From the NCBI GenBank assembly GCA_045837725.1, contig JBEWZL010000246.1:140271-204270 (forward strand): a stretch of 64,000 bases of DNA, given 5' to 3'. How positions within the stretch are numbered: position 1 is the first letter of the stretch; the number at the start of each line of letters is the position of its first letter. A program made the translations under genes and the position numbers. The notes under the pieces are model-generated. The model did not search any database. It was not told where the DNA came from and saw only the letters and a program-made list of their open reading frames with translations. Positions 12,809 through 25,528 of this stretch are shown here, one piece after another. This DNA is from Vermamoeba vermiformis. Its lineage: Eukaryota > Tubulinea > Echinamoebida.

Positions 12809-15199
12809 ATGTCAGTTTCAACGAGAAACCAAGGACTCGTCAAGCTTGAGCCCGAATCTGTTTCGACAGACGAAGCGCCACGAAGAACAAGCCCAAGAAA
12901 AAGGAATATATCAATAAAAGAAGAGGAGTACGGCGATGCCTTTTCTCACCAAAGATCTAGAAAGAAACAGCGCATCGCGCCAGATTCGAGCGACGATTTT
13001 CAGTTGCCTGATTCAGAGGACTACAGAGAGTCTCTGAATGAAAGCAGCTCGTCAGATCTTATCGACGATGAATCGGTGGCCGATGATTCGAAGTCAGAGA
13101 ATTTTTCCTCGGGCGGCAACGAATCTAGCGGATTAAGTTCTGGAGAACTCGACTTTCTTCTGAACGAGAGTGAGGACAGGCAACAAAATGCAATTGCATC
13201 CATGGAGGGTGACCATGATTCAGTCATACCAATTAGTACTGATGAATCGCTATTCTCGAGCAGTCAGTCTTCAGAAATTGCTGTTGAGAATTATAATGAA
13301 GTCGTCGCGAAGAGCTTGGCAGTAGATAGGTCAAAAGAAGGAAAGCGATTAAAGGTAAGTAATTAATAGATGAAAGCTAAGATTAGCAAACAATCTCCGT
13401 ATTAGCCAGATTCGTCGCTCGAGTTTGTCGGATCTAATTACAGTTACTAATGACTTATTTTTCAGTGGTACTCAATACACGGCATTGATTATATCCAACA
13501 ATGGGAGAAAGTAGAAAGCAATATAAGAAGTGGATCGATTGCCAAAACCCTCGAAGATCTGTTTTTATTTTCGGACTACGCCAAAGATAACGCTCAGATA
13601 TTTTCAGCGGATAGAATGGACCACTCTGCCTATCTAAATCGCATAGCGTAAGTTCCGCCAAAACTATTTTAGTAAATAGCTTCGTTTTTGACTCCGAAGC
13701 AGATTTGGCTGGAGAGTTTTTATTCAAGAGCAAGGACACAAATTGACCGAGGATCAACGCGTACAAATTCTCGACAGACTTACCTCATACGCTGTAAAGC
13801 CATTTTTAGACGTAGCAGTTTCGATTTGGAAATACTCGTTCAAACCACACGAGAAGGTTGAACAAATGGTACGATAAAATAAGAATAGAATATTCAAATA
13901 ATAAGTACCAAGGATTTATATACTTTGTAGGATTTGGAGGATCTGGTTGCCATGTGCGAGCAAGGAAAAATTGACGTACCGAGTCAGATCGAGTACTTGT
14001 GGACGGTAAAACGGCTTCGTGAGGAGAATAGAAGATTTGAAAGTATGATCCTTTGCTGTGCTATGGGCGAGTTCTATAAATACAGATACAGCATGAAGTC
14101 ACGTGCTGTTCATTTGGCTCTTTGGGAGAACGCTTTACATCAGCGATACGTCACGCATTTATTGACGTTGGCAACAAGACCAAAAAAAGAGATAACAGAT
14201 AGTTCATTGAAGGCAATGGAGATGTGGCAGATTGTCTCAAGAATTGCAAGCGATCCGCATCAAAACGTTAAGAATGGCTTGGAAAAAACCGTCTCAAAGG
14301 ATTTTGTAACATGTTTCGTATTATATTACGTAATATGTTATACTTCTCCTGATTATTTCGACATTCTCCGACAAAAGTACATCGTAAGTCCACTAGCAAC
14401 GATAAGCTGAATTTTTTTTCTAACTGTCCAGAAATTCTCGCGCACTTTGAAAATGGAATTTCCGCTAAATAAGGCGCTGGATTGCATTTTGAACCCGAGA
14501 CTAGCCACTTTTATCAAACTAGCTGCGGGTGGACATTTATGGCTTCAAGAAACTGTTCTGCAAAGACTTTTGATGATGAAAAATTCCTATAATGACGTAC
14601 ACGGCCTATTCCAGATCTTTGGATATAAAGGTAAGACAAAATATTTCCAAATTTGGAAATAATAATCCTTTTTTTTTTAAGAACTTTGGGACGTGGCACT
14701 CGCCAGTCTTACAGCAGCGTCTGAAAACGGGGATCAATGCGATTTTATGGTCGAAAATGTGCCTTCTCTACGTAATTTATCGACTACAGCGCAGTACATG
14801 TACATCAAAATGATCGAACAGCGAATCCGAGCGACCGAGAAATTGTCGCAGCACATACAGAGAGGACTTCAACGCATTGGAGAAATTTGCCGCCCAATGC
14901 AATTGCATTTAGAATCGTTGGGGTATGCATATCAAGCATTTAATAAGATGAGAGAAGAACGTGTTTCGAGGGAGAATTTGCGCGTGATCCGCAACCACTT
15001 GTTCATGCTCAAAAAAGAAGGCGATTGGAAGCGCATAATCAACACTGTCATACGTAATTGCAAGCCTGAGCATAAGAAGAAATATCAACTGTTGAAGAAG
15101 GAGGACGGACCTGAAATTGAGCCAGGTACAAATTGGATTGACGAAATATTCGATAATTGTATGCCGGAATTCGATATAAGTGTTGATAGCGATTTCTAG
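12809..15199 (+). CDS. unrecognised nuclear-type protein, 687 aa
   Basis: Six exons (12809-13354, 13466-13647, 13703-13868, 13931-14383, 14432-14630, 14682-15199) sum to 2064 nt in one frame. The first 180 residues are disordered, Ser/Asp/Glu-rich, with basic clusters (SPRKRN, RSRKKQR) that look like nuclear localisation signals. From about residue 183 the protein is mainly helical and well ordered, with conserved-looking aromatic motifs (WYSIHGIDYIQQWE, IAFGWRVFIQE, LCCAMGEFYKYRY, LAAGGHLWLQE). I do not recognise the family. A nuclear complex subunit would fit, but this is inference. It looks intact. Confidence 0.7.
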
Positions 15200-15435
15200 T
15201 AAATTGATTACTGGACTTGAATGCATTGACTTACCTGCAGCTGCCGATCAATTAAACTTAACCAAATTTATGTATACTACCATAAATAAATAAAAACTAA
15301 CTTATTCTAATGCTTGATTGTATCCGATTTGCATAAAAATTAGAAAGATCAAATGAAATTATATAATTTTGTATGGCACCTTAGTATCAATTCCCTAAGT
15401 TTCATAACATTTACTAATATAGAACATGAATCGAT

Positions 15436-17277
15436 TCAAAACTGAGAAATAGACCATTTGCTTCTATAAGGCATTTTGAACTGATAACCGCCAGGAACGG
15501 ATGTGTTCGGAGTGACCGTGACTGGCAACCAGATGTACGTCGCGTTGAGCAGTCCTCCAGGTCCTATCATATTAAATTATTCATACGCACTATATTAATA
15601 TATATTTTAATGTACCTGCGTAGTTCCATCGGTCTCCCATGTAGATCGGCAAAACAGATCCGTCGTTCAAAGTGTAAGGCAAGACATAAGCTGATTGAGA
15701 ATCGAATGTAATGCTATCACCTATATAATAATTTATATAGAGTATATTGAATATTAACAGGCGTTTTTGATTTACCTGAAGGGTTTCCAAGCGAGATCCA
15801 ATCAGCGCCAATAATTGACGGGCCGTCAGCGACAAATAATTCCGCGGCATTAGGATCCCAGCCTATAATATCGATTATTATAGTACTATAAATTATTAAT
15901 AGTTGTTGAATACGTACCAGACAAGTGCGAGGTCCATATATAATAATTTCCTTTGTACTTGAACATTGCTTGACCTTCTCGGGCCTCTGTATAATAAAAT
16001 ATTAATTTAAAGTCTTAACAATTGAAAATAATCCAATAATTTTAACAGTAATAGCAATTTCTACAATTTTCGAAAGATATAACGAACACCGGATTCATTC
16101 AATTTTATCTCTAATAGATCGCTTATATCATAGTATTTATGAGCAATATGGATATGATTATAAGGACATTATTTATAAGCAATAGAGTCCATAGTAAAGA
16201 ATTTCTAACGTACCGCCAATGAAACTGACGAGCTCTTTCGAGGTCAAGTAGTCGTCACTCAGCAACGAAATGCCGACAAATTGATTGACGACTGATCTGA
16301 TTAAATATGCGCGGCCGTCATCATCTTGATATGTGGTCATGTCATAGCTTCCAATACTAGAGTATAACTAAGAATTAGCTCTCGAGATCCGCTACCTGAC
16401 AACAATTTAAAATTTCAAATTCATTAAGGCGAATAAACCGCAAAATAATATTTATAGATATCATATGAATAGCACAAATATTTTACGATGCTTGGATTGA
16501 TTTGGGCAAAAGAAAATTTTGTATGGATTTGAACGACTTACCCATCTGGTTTGTAAGCATGAACGAATTTGAACGGACCAATAGGAGAGCTCGATGTAGC
16601 AACTCCAACATGAGGCGAGGTATATATGGCGTCATCTAAGTGAATATACATGACGTATTGATGCGTGTACGGATTTTTCATTACTTTGGGTCGCTCGATC
16701 ACAAATGGGCTGGGGAAGGAAACGCCAACAATATCGCTTTGTCCTAATACCTGTAATATATATATGAATTATAGCTATTTGCAAACAAAGGCCTTAATTT
16801 TACTGAGGATAAAAATGGATTCGGTTGCAACGAATTTTTTTAGGTGCAAAACGATTAAAAAGCAATAAGCTATTTAGATATAATTCTAGTACTTACCGAG
16901 CCTTCAAATTTCCATTTCGTCAAGGTCTTATCCGTAGTTGAATAACAATTGACTCCATGAGAAGTCAAATTATCTGTTTTCTTTGACTCGCCGTACCAAT
17001 AATATACGCCATTTTCTTATACAAATTTATTAATAAAATTAAATTAATTGTAATACGACTTACCTATTAATAAGCCCATTCCGTGAGCCTCAATACGATT
17101 GCCATCCTTAAAATTGTATTTTAATTTAAGCTCCTTTATTTAATTGCTGAAAATTATTATCATTTATATGCTTACTGTATCAAACCATGGCGTGCCTGGA
17201 TAAATTATTTGGGCGGATGTCTCGTGATAGACAAATCCAAAAATCGTCAATATGATACAAATCTTGATAGATAACAT
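15436..17277 (-). CDS. secreted glycoside hydrolase family 43, beta-1,3-galactanase-like
   Basis: Nine short exons, start at 17277, about 335 aa. It has a signal peptide (MLSIKICIILTIFGFVYHE, cut near TSAQ). Family hallmarks follow in order: a glycan-binding start (DGNRIEAHGMGLL, equivalent to the IQAHGGGIL of the family), VYYWYGE, the ERPKVM motif, YVMYIHLDDA, VGVATSSSPIGPF, then DMTTYQDDDGRAYLI and SLLSDDYL. The order closely resembles GH43 exo-beta-1,3-galactanases (subfamily 24 type), which cut galactan side chains of arabinogalactan proteins. The enzyme probably acts outside the cell on plant- or algal-derived polysaccharide. No accessory CBM is seen. Subfamily assignment is from memory of the motif pattern. 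Confidence 0.8.
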
Positions 17278-17444
17278 GGAATATAAATGGATATATTACA
17301 AATACGATATATTATACAAACACTTAGTAAAAAGTGTCAGTCGTGTTGCATCTCGTTCACAAAAATCTTTTAACTGGAATTCTATTTCAAGTCAATTTAA
17401 ATAACACAAGCACAAGACTTAGTGTAATAAATTAGTATAGCGTA

Positions 17445-18912
17445 ATGGGCAACAGTCAGCCTGGTCCTGATCCGAATGTCATGCGAGTCTTTCTTGCTTC
17501 TGACATTCACACGGATGAGCAAGAAAATTGGGATCTCGTCAAAGAATGGGCCAGTAAATTTGAAATTACACCAAGTGATGTACTTATATTAGCGGGTGAT
17601 ATATCACACCGGTTAGATATTATAGAAGGTACGCGTAATTTTAAAAATAATTATTAATATTTTATGACAATCAAACTTTTCCGTGACATTTCCATGTTAA
17701 CTTATTTATGCTTATAACATAATATAAAATAATAATAATATGCACGATAACTCTAATTCATTTTTAATTAGAAACGTTCACCACATTGAAGCAAGTCTTT
17801 ACCACAATTTTTTTCGTGCCTGGCAATAACGAGCTGAGGCTACGTAAAGAAGAATACGAAAAGAAAATATTCAAAGACTCTGTACATAAATTCCATCACG
17901 TTTTAGACTTATGCAAAAAATACGGTACGTGGATCCGGATCGAAAAATCATTTCAACGCTTCCAGAATTTAAGATTAACTATGTATTCATATTCGTAGAT
18001 ATTATTACCGAGCCTAAAGTCATGAATGGTGTTTTAATAGCTCCTTTATTCGCATGGTACACGCCTAACTTTGAAAAATCGTGGAAGGGCGATCCAACTC
18101 ATAGGGTACGTTGCAAAGTCATTCTTTGGCATATATAGCATATATATTAATATAAATGTATGATTAGAAGCGATGGCTTGATTTTTATCGATGTCATTGG
18201 CCTGAACATTTGAACGACGAAGAAGATCCGGATTGCGTAGCGAACCATTTTACTTCTCTAAATGAGGGTACATAAGAATGGCTTATAAAACATCAAATAT
18301 AATCTTATACTAACTGATTTATAGAACATTTGAAGAAAGAATATGCGGCAGAGTTTATCATTAGCTTTAGTCACTTTTTACCGCGAACTGAATTGTTGCC
18401 GCCAACAATGTTATTGAAGAATAAGACGTAAGTACAATATAATAATTTCCGTACTATTGTCATATGATCCTGTTTTCGATTTTTTCTTTCTGGATGTACC
18501 TTCGTGTAACGAATGAAGTTGCATTATGTAGCCGTACGATCAGCCATTAATTATATCATTCCGATAGTTTGCCTCGTGTAGTGGGCTCACCAGCAATTGA
18601 AGATCAAATTCGTCGCTTAGGCAGCAATATTCATTGTTGCGGACACACGCATATTAATGTAGATAAAACGATCAAAGGCGTTAGGTAAGAAATGTATTTT
18701 CTATTAGTAGTGTATTAATATTAGTATGTAGGTATATTCAGCATGCATTAGGGCATCCAAATGAACGAAAAGCAGTTTGGCGGATGCACGAGGCTGAATA
18801 TGTACCTAAAGTTATCTATCATACACCTGTAAAGGCGTCAAATAATACTAATAGTGTCAATAATAACAATGATAATGATGCACGCGATGATAGTGATGTT
18901 TCGGATGAATAG
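17445..18912 (+). CDS. calcineurin-like metallophosphoesterase
   Basis: Seven or so short exons starting at 17445. The metal-binding motifs of the superfamily appear in order: ASDIHTD (D-x-H), LAGDIS (GD), PGNNE (in place of the usual GNHD/E), SFSHFLPR (H) and CGHTHIN (GHxH). The catalytic His of GNHE is Asn here. The C-terminal tail after the domain is Asn/Asp-rich low complexity. The start MGNSQPG has a Gly at position 2 and could be N-myristoylated, though the consensus fit is weak. The subfamily resembles plant/protist single-domain phosphoesterases of unknown substrate. The other strand's GH43 gene starts 168 nt away, so the two share a divergent promoter. Confidence 0.8.
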
Positions 18913-19155
18913 ATGTAAATAAATTAGATTAAATCCGAAAATCGGATCAACTAGGTTTGAGATTTAGTCGTATTGTTATGTTGTCAAACAACGCTTATAT
19001 TACCTTTCAAAGATTGGTATTGCACGAAATGAGTTTTCATCCTTTTTTGACCAGATGCGTAAAGATTGCGGAACTCCGGTACAATAAATTTTATTTTTTT
19101 TCTTTCAAATTGCAAAGAGATTACAACACCTCTTATAATATTATAATCAGAGTTC

Positions 19156-19401
19156 ATGGGCGGCTCATTTTCCTTCCCCTCCTTCTCGGCTCCAGCACCC
19201 ACTCCACGATCTGCAACAGCCTCCACAACCGGTGCTCGTCCTGCTCAGAACGGCTCAGGTGGTGGTGGTAGCGGAGCTAGAGGCAATCCCTCTGCATATG
19301 CAGGATACGCTGAACCTGAAGCTGGACCTGGAGGTGATTCAGGCTATTCCGAACCACCTGCCGATGATAATTTGGCCGCTCCCGTTGTTAGCTATTATTA
19401 A
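19156..19401 (+). CDS. small Gly/Pro/Ala-rich protein, possible N-myristoylation
   Basis: An 81-codon ATG ORF of low complexity: Ser/Pro/Ala at the start, a Gly run in the middle, and acidic Tyr-containing repeats (YAEPEAGPGG, YSEPPADD) to a SYY end. The start MGGSFS fits the N-myristoylation pattern (Gly2, Ser6). An AATAAA-like signal follows about 75 nt after the stop. No domain is recognised. Composition on the plus strand is more protein-like than the overlapping minus-strand frame, which I treat as its shadow. Confidence 0.5.
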   Translation: MGGSFSFPSFSAPAPTPRSATASTTGARPAQNGSGGGGSGARGNPSAYAGYAEPEAGPGGDSGYSEPPADDNLAAPVVSYY

Positions 19402-20200
19402 AGTATGGATACAGCATGCTGAAAAATTCAAGCATTTAGTGTTTACAGTTTTGTCTCAATTTTAGGTGTAATAATAAAGATGTACTTGCAGGATTTACTA
19501 ATTTTTTGTAGTTATGTTTTTATTGGAATTCTGAACCACTAGCGAGCTAGACAATGCAGTAAACATAAGACCGAGGTATTTTCGGTCGGTAACACGAATT
19601 CGATTTAATTGAATTTGGTAGATTTGGGTCGAATCTTGCGACTTTCTCGAGACAAACTCCCAGATCTGCGGTTTTTTGCTATTTGTTTGCCATACAATAC
19701 ATCCTACATGAGGTCTAAAGATAACCAAAGTGTAATTAAAAAATAAAGAAGACTCGGGAAAATACGAATTTCGATCGAATGCCGGATTGAAGCTTAACAA
19801 TACGTCAACGACGAGTTGTCAAAGAAAAATAGTCCACTCTAGTGCCCTGCGAAGCTTTATAAAAGGCAATAAATCAGCCAAGCAATTCGCTTGCTCGAGC
19901 GTCTTGTTTTTTGCTATTGATCTAAATACTTGGTGTGTTAAGAATGAGAATTACGATACAATGTTACAGAAGGCTATACTGCAGGTCTACGGCTGGCTTC
20001 GTTGTCTTGGCGGCCTGGGCGGGACCCGTTTATGTAAATCGGGCCGGACTGGAAAACGGACGCCCGCCTGGGCACGTGTAGTAGACAGGGTAAAAATGGT
20101 TCGCGTCATTTAAAACGTATTCTTTGTCGGTAAAACACCATCTTTGTATTATATTTTCTATATTATTCATTGCTCATCGTTTACGTTTTACGAGTAAACG
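19402..20200. other. intergenic region with a GC-rich hairpin island
   Basis: About 800 nt upstream of the MARCH6-like gene. Most is AT-rich with two weak overlapping frames (19498-19800 minus, 19787-20113 plus) that I do not accept as genes. A sharp GC-rich island with a long inverted repeat sits at 20013-20073 (listed separately). Confidence 0.5.
20013..20073. repeat. GC-rich imperfect inverted repeat
   Basis: Arms 20013-20031 (GCCTGGGCGGGACCCGTTT) and 20053-20073 are near reverse complements, with a 21-nt loop that is itself GC-rich (GGGCCGGACTGG). In an AT-rich intergenic background this stands out as a candidate structured RNA or 5' UTR/promoter structure 130 nt before the MARCH6-like start codon. 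Confidence 0.5.
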
Positions 20201-23200
20201 ATGGAGGATCTAGATGACGAGCAGATATGCAAAGTCTGCCGCACTGAAGGAACGCCCGATCACCCGCTGTTCTATCCGTGCAAATGTAGAGGCAGTATTA
20301 AATATGTACATCAAGATTGCTTGGAGCAATGGATTCGCCACTCCAAGACAACCAAATGCGAAGTAAGATTGAACAATAATTACCCGGAGAACGGAGAAAA
20401 TATTTTTAATAATTATACGGGAAATGCAATATTATAATAACATGGAAAACGGTCATTATATGATTTTTTGGTTCAATTTAAATTTTCTGGATCCGACTCG
20501 AATGTTACTAGCGTTTACATGCGTATTAATAATCGATTCATCCACAAGTTTTACGTTAAATAATTCATACTAATAATATTTCATTATTATAGCTCTGCAA
20601 ACATTCTTACAGATTTACTCCAAGTAAGTTACAATTTTTCTTTTATTCTTCCGAGATCCATTATTACAGGGCAAAGAGAAAAATCTATACAATATTCGCG
20701 GCCATTATTTTTACATTTATTAGCTAACTTTTCGCCCACAAGTGGCTTGATCTGACAACCAAGACTTCTTCAACTAACTTTCCATATTATTCCTAGTCTA
20801 CGCTGAATCCACGCCTAAATTCGTCGGATTTATGCCGTTCATTACTGCGGCTCTACGCAAGACAGTCAGTATTGTGCCTAAAGGCTTGAGGCTGTCAGTT
20901 GTTGGTCTGACGTGGCTGGTCATATTGCCGCTGATCACTTCTATGGCCTGGGAAATGTATTTTGGATCCACGGCAGATATACTCGTAAATGTTGCGATAA
21001 ATAGTGGCAATATCTCGCTGAATAACGGCACCATCGATGCCGCAAAAACCAACGCAACGAATTCAAACGGTACCAAGCCCAATGATCACGTGCCTATTTG
21101 GGACATGTTTTCCGCACTGATGCATGGAACATTATTCAAAGGATTTGTGTCTAGTACTGGACAAGCTGTCACCGTGCCAATGCTGTAAGCTTTGCATTAT
21201 TTTTTCATTTTAAAATCAATAATAGCACTCTTATTCTTCGCGAAATGAATTAATGACAACGCGAAAATCAATATTATTTGGTCGTGCAAAATAATAATAG
21301 AAGCGTTATTTTCATTGAATTCAAACTACTAGGCCGTGTCAATTTCAACTAATTTTTCTTCAGTTTGATTGCAATTACACGATTGATATTAATAATTCTA
21401 GTATATTGAAGACGGTCAAGCTAATTTTTAATTATTATTCATAGAGCCAAGTCATTCGTGGCACACAGTTTCTTCGGTGCCTTTACCATGGCGTCAATTT
21501 TTGTCATGTTTCTAGGCTTGTTATCGCTATTTGAATACATCAAAAGTTTGTACCGCAACGAAGCCATCATGCGTCGATTGGCCGCGATGCAAGCACGACA
21601 AAATAACAACGGGGAAGATAACAACGGTAATGCTAATCAAGCTGAAGACAATCTCGAACAAGAATTGATTGAAGAGGCTGCTGCGGCTGAAGAGCAAGAA
21701 GGAAATCAAGAGGAGGCTATGGGATTCGATGAGTTGCGTAAGTTTTTTTTCGATTTTTATCCAAACCTGTTTTTGATACGTCAATTTTTTTGGCCTTATT
21801 TGGATAATATACTATTCTTTTTAATTACCATTATGATCGTGAAATTTCACTCGATTAATAATTTGCTTGCAGTTGGTGTGAGCGGCTCCATGTTCCAATT
21901 TGCAGGCATTGTAATTTGCGTCATTTTGTTCCTCGGAGCTGTGATTGGTGCATTCGTGTTTATTCCTAATTTGATTGGCCGAGTAGCTTTATTGGTAAGT
22001 ACTCGAATATAACTAACTTTAATTATAATGATCCTAGTTTTTTGTAAAATTAAATGACTTGCTAATTTTATTCATTCGTAGAACCCGGATCTAAAACAAG
22101 GATTAAAATCCACGACTAATGAAGTGATTCAATATTTGATCCAGCCAAAATCTTCGACAAATGCTACGGCAATGGCACATGACAGCGAAACAACGCTCGA
22201 TCATTTAGAAAAGTTTAGTCAAAGTCTTACAGCACGAGTTTTCATTGGGTATATCGTACTCCTATTAATGGGATTCTTGTGGTTGTGCTTTATCTGGACG
22301 ATTAATGCTGTTTTTGGCTTGTCCATTGGCAAAGACGCGATGTACAATGTCGGTCGATTTGTGCGAAGACGAAGAAGAAACGCGGCTCAGAATAACAACA
22401 ACAACAATAATAATAACAACGCTAATCAGAACGCTAATGCCGAACAAAACAACCAACAAGTCGTAGAACAGCCGCCACAAATTGATCAAAACAACCAAGT
22501 TGACGTTAATAATAACAACGAGCAACAAGACCCTGGTCAAGTTCAACAGGAGCCAGCTGTCAATAACGGTACGTTTTCATGAAAAAGGATTGATTTTGTC
22601 ATTTCATGAAAAGCTAATTGCGATTCGCAGGTGCAGAGCCGGTCAATGGGAACAATAATAATCCACAAGAAGACGTTATCGAAGTTGAAATTTCATTCAC
22701 GAGCATTCTCGAGTCGACAGTAGTGCTGGTTCAATTCATTTTCGTTATTCTCAAAGTCGTGCTGCTCATCTTCGTCAATATCCTGGCACACCCTGCTTTC
22801 CTCGGCTTTATACTGTTGAACGCTGTCACCATGTTCAATCAGCCTGAGACCATCACTTTCGAGAATCACAGCCACGATATTATGCCCGCAGAGACCGTGG
22901 CAGTGGTCGAGCATGACGAGGCCGTGGAGTACAGTCAAAGCACGAACAATGTTAACAGTACTGCGGAGGCGATAGTCGAGGTCGTTGTGAGTAACATCAC
23001 GCAAGCAGTGAGCAATGTGACAGGCGTCAAATCGGATTCTTTGTCGACAACTAGTCCACATTCAACTCCATTCCCGCACTATTTGACACTCATTTTGGTA
23101 CGTACCATGTTAATCTAATTTAAATACATAGGCTAGTCCATAACATTTCAAATGAAACACTTAAATAATTTAAACAATTAATAACTAGACGAATGCAACG

Positions 23201-25334
23201 ACGTGAATTTTATTTATGCCGCTCTAATTATGATTAAATTTGAACGGTAGTTTTCTTCTCGTCTCTAATGTTCTTATTATTTGCAGTACTGGGTGATCGG
23301 CTTCATATATTTGCATCTGTTTTGGGTTGTCGTGCAAACAATCCGACGAGTGGGCAGGCCAGGCATTCTGTGGTTCTTAAGAGATCCAGACGATCCGAAC
23401 GAACATTTCATCCGCGATTTGGTCACCAAGCCGATGTACAATCTCGTGCGCGCTATTTTTATCTCAGTGGCTTTGCACACTATGTTAATCTTTGTTAACT
23501 TGACTTTACCACTGCACGTGATCCAACTGATCCAAGATCGTGGTAAGAAAATCGAAACTTGATCTCTAAACTAATAGAATAGTATCAAATGAGCATAACA
23601 TAGAATGATATAATATTAATAGTAATATAGTGGTAATTAAGTACTAATATGGAATTTCTGTTCAGGCCTGATTGCGTACAAGATTTTACCGTTCAATTTC
23701 CGATTCTACGAAGCGTTCACTGAAGTAACGTCATTCGCATTATTGATCAATTACTTCGTGCCGTTATTGTTCAAATATGTCAAGCCGAAGGACGCAGTCA
23801 TGTACTTGATCCGCGAGTGGTTCGCGTTTATCGGAGAATTATTGGAAATTACTCCGTTCTTGTTGCCTACTCACGCCAACAATGCCGTCGTACCGAATAA
23901 TAATAACAACGTTAATAACAACAATGAAGATGCGAACGACGAGAATAATAACAATAACAATAATAATGGACCTCAATTGCAAAATGTTGGTGCGCTGCCC
24001 AAACCGAGCTTTTATGTGCTAAGAGTAAGTCTAAATATGATTTTTATTAAATATGTATTCTAATGTTTATTTAGATTATCGTATTTGGCTTGGCTACTGT
24101 CGGTTATTTAGTGCTCATCAATTTGATTCTCATTTGCTTGCCTCGTACGGATTTTAAAAATGTGATGAAATTTCATCCTAATAATTGATTATTTTATAGT
24201 CATATTCGGACGTCTGATGATCATTTTTGCCACGAGAGTGTTGAACTATTTGATGGACAAGCCGAACCCTCCTGCAAGTAAGTCACGGCCATATTTAATT
24301 ATTATTATTATTGCATCATTGGTATTAATATTTTATGGTCTTAGTTGAATCAACAGCTGCCATTAACGATCTTTACGCGTACTTTTTTGGCGTGGTCTTT
24401 GTCAGCGCTGTTTCATCGGGCATTGTGCTGCTAGTCTCGCTTTATAACCGCATGCACAATCGTTTACGAGCCAATCAGCAGCTGCGCCAATTCGCCTTTG
24501 AAATCAACGGCACGATCGTTGTCAAGGCCCTGTTCGTTGTGTGGCGGTTAGTGGCTTGGTTGGGCACGTTGGTCGCGGTCTTCTTTGTCATCCCGCTGTT
24601 ATTTGGCATCGTCATCGACTTTGCCTTGCTGATGCCATTCAGAGTGACCAACTATCAAACAGCTATATTCTATCCATTAGGCGTAAGTACCGCTTAAACT
24701 TGGTGTTGTACGTGGATCCGGATCTAAACTTTTTATTCCGTAGAACTACGTTACTGGTCTTATAGTGTTCAAGACATGGCACTCAATGATGAAACTCGAG
24801 CTCGAGACTCGATGGTTTGCAGTTTGGACGCAATTGCAAGCAGACAATTACCTCAACTTGACGCACTGGTGGGTGTTGCTGATCTTGCCGCTGACTAAGT
24901 CCCTTGCCACACTGTTGTTCGTGCCGTATTTCTTTGCGCGTGGTGTCATCCCTCTATTTGGTAAGTATACTACTAGTACCTCCAAATATAACCAGATCCT
25001 TTGGAACGGACCTAAAATTTTTACGGATGTGCTGATTTTTTGCTTGAATATGATTATTAATATCGATATATTAGGCCTATCAACAGTTATTGAAGCAACA
25101 GTATTCAGATTCTCGTTTATTAGCTTTGCGAGTCTGCTTTTGTTAGTCACTTTGACACGAATGGCCGTTGTGTTTTTGCGCAGATTGCATCAGAAGATTA
25201 TTGACGACAGATACTTGCGTGGCATGCAACTGCATAATTATGAGAACGCTAATCAGCAACAACAGGCTCAACCTCAAAATGACGTCGCTAACCAACAAAT
25301 TAATCCGCAACAGAATGATATCGCTGTTCAATAA
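20201..25334 (+). CDS. MARCH6/Doa10-type RING-CH ER membrane ubiquitin ligase
   Basis: About fourteen exons, roughly 1,170 aa. The N-terminus is a RING-CH (RINGv) finger: ICKVC, then [15 protein letters not shown] and KCELCKH (C-x2-C ... C-x-C-x4-H-x2-C ... C-x2-C), followed by RFTPIYAE as in MARCH6/Doa10. The rest has a dozen or more hydrophobic membrane segments separated by cytosolic loops, three of which carry Asn-rich low-complexity runs (21600s, 22390s, 23900s). Family members sit in the ER and inner nuclear membrane, work with UBC6/UBC7-type E2s and degrade misfolded and N-terminally acetylated proteins (ERAD-C/M). The C-terminus is Gln/Asn-rich. Nothing key is missing; intron positions in the membrane part are approximate. 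Confidence 0.9.
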
Positions 25335-25528
25335 TGAGGATCAAAAATTGTAATTCATTTGCATGTAAATACAACTTTCTTTTTTTAATTCAATATTCAG
25401 AGACGAATCTGATACTCAAGCTACTTCTGTGGCGACACTTACCGAAGAATTTTGCTCACTAAAAGGAACCTAAACTTGTGCTACTTTTCTCGCCTGTTCC
25501 TTTGTTTAAAAGGCAAAGTAGCGGAAAA

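Noticed and set aside
18984-19226. Minus-strand 80-codon frame overlapping the Gly/Pro-rich small gene
   Set aside because: Its composition mirrors the plus-strand low-complexity gene; no start context or domain.
19498-20113. Two opposing frames of about 100 codons in the region before the MARCH6-like gene
   Set aside because: Both lack protein-like features, and they meet in AT-rich intergenic DNA next to a GC hairpin.
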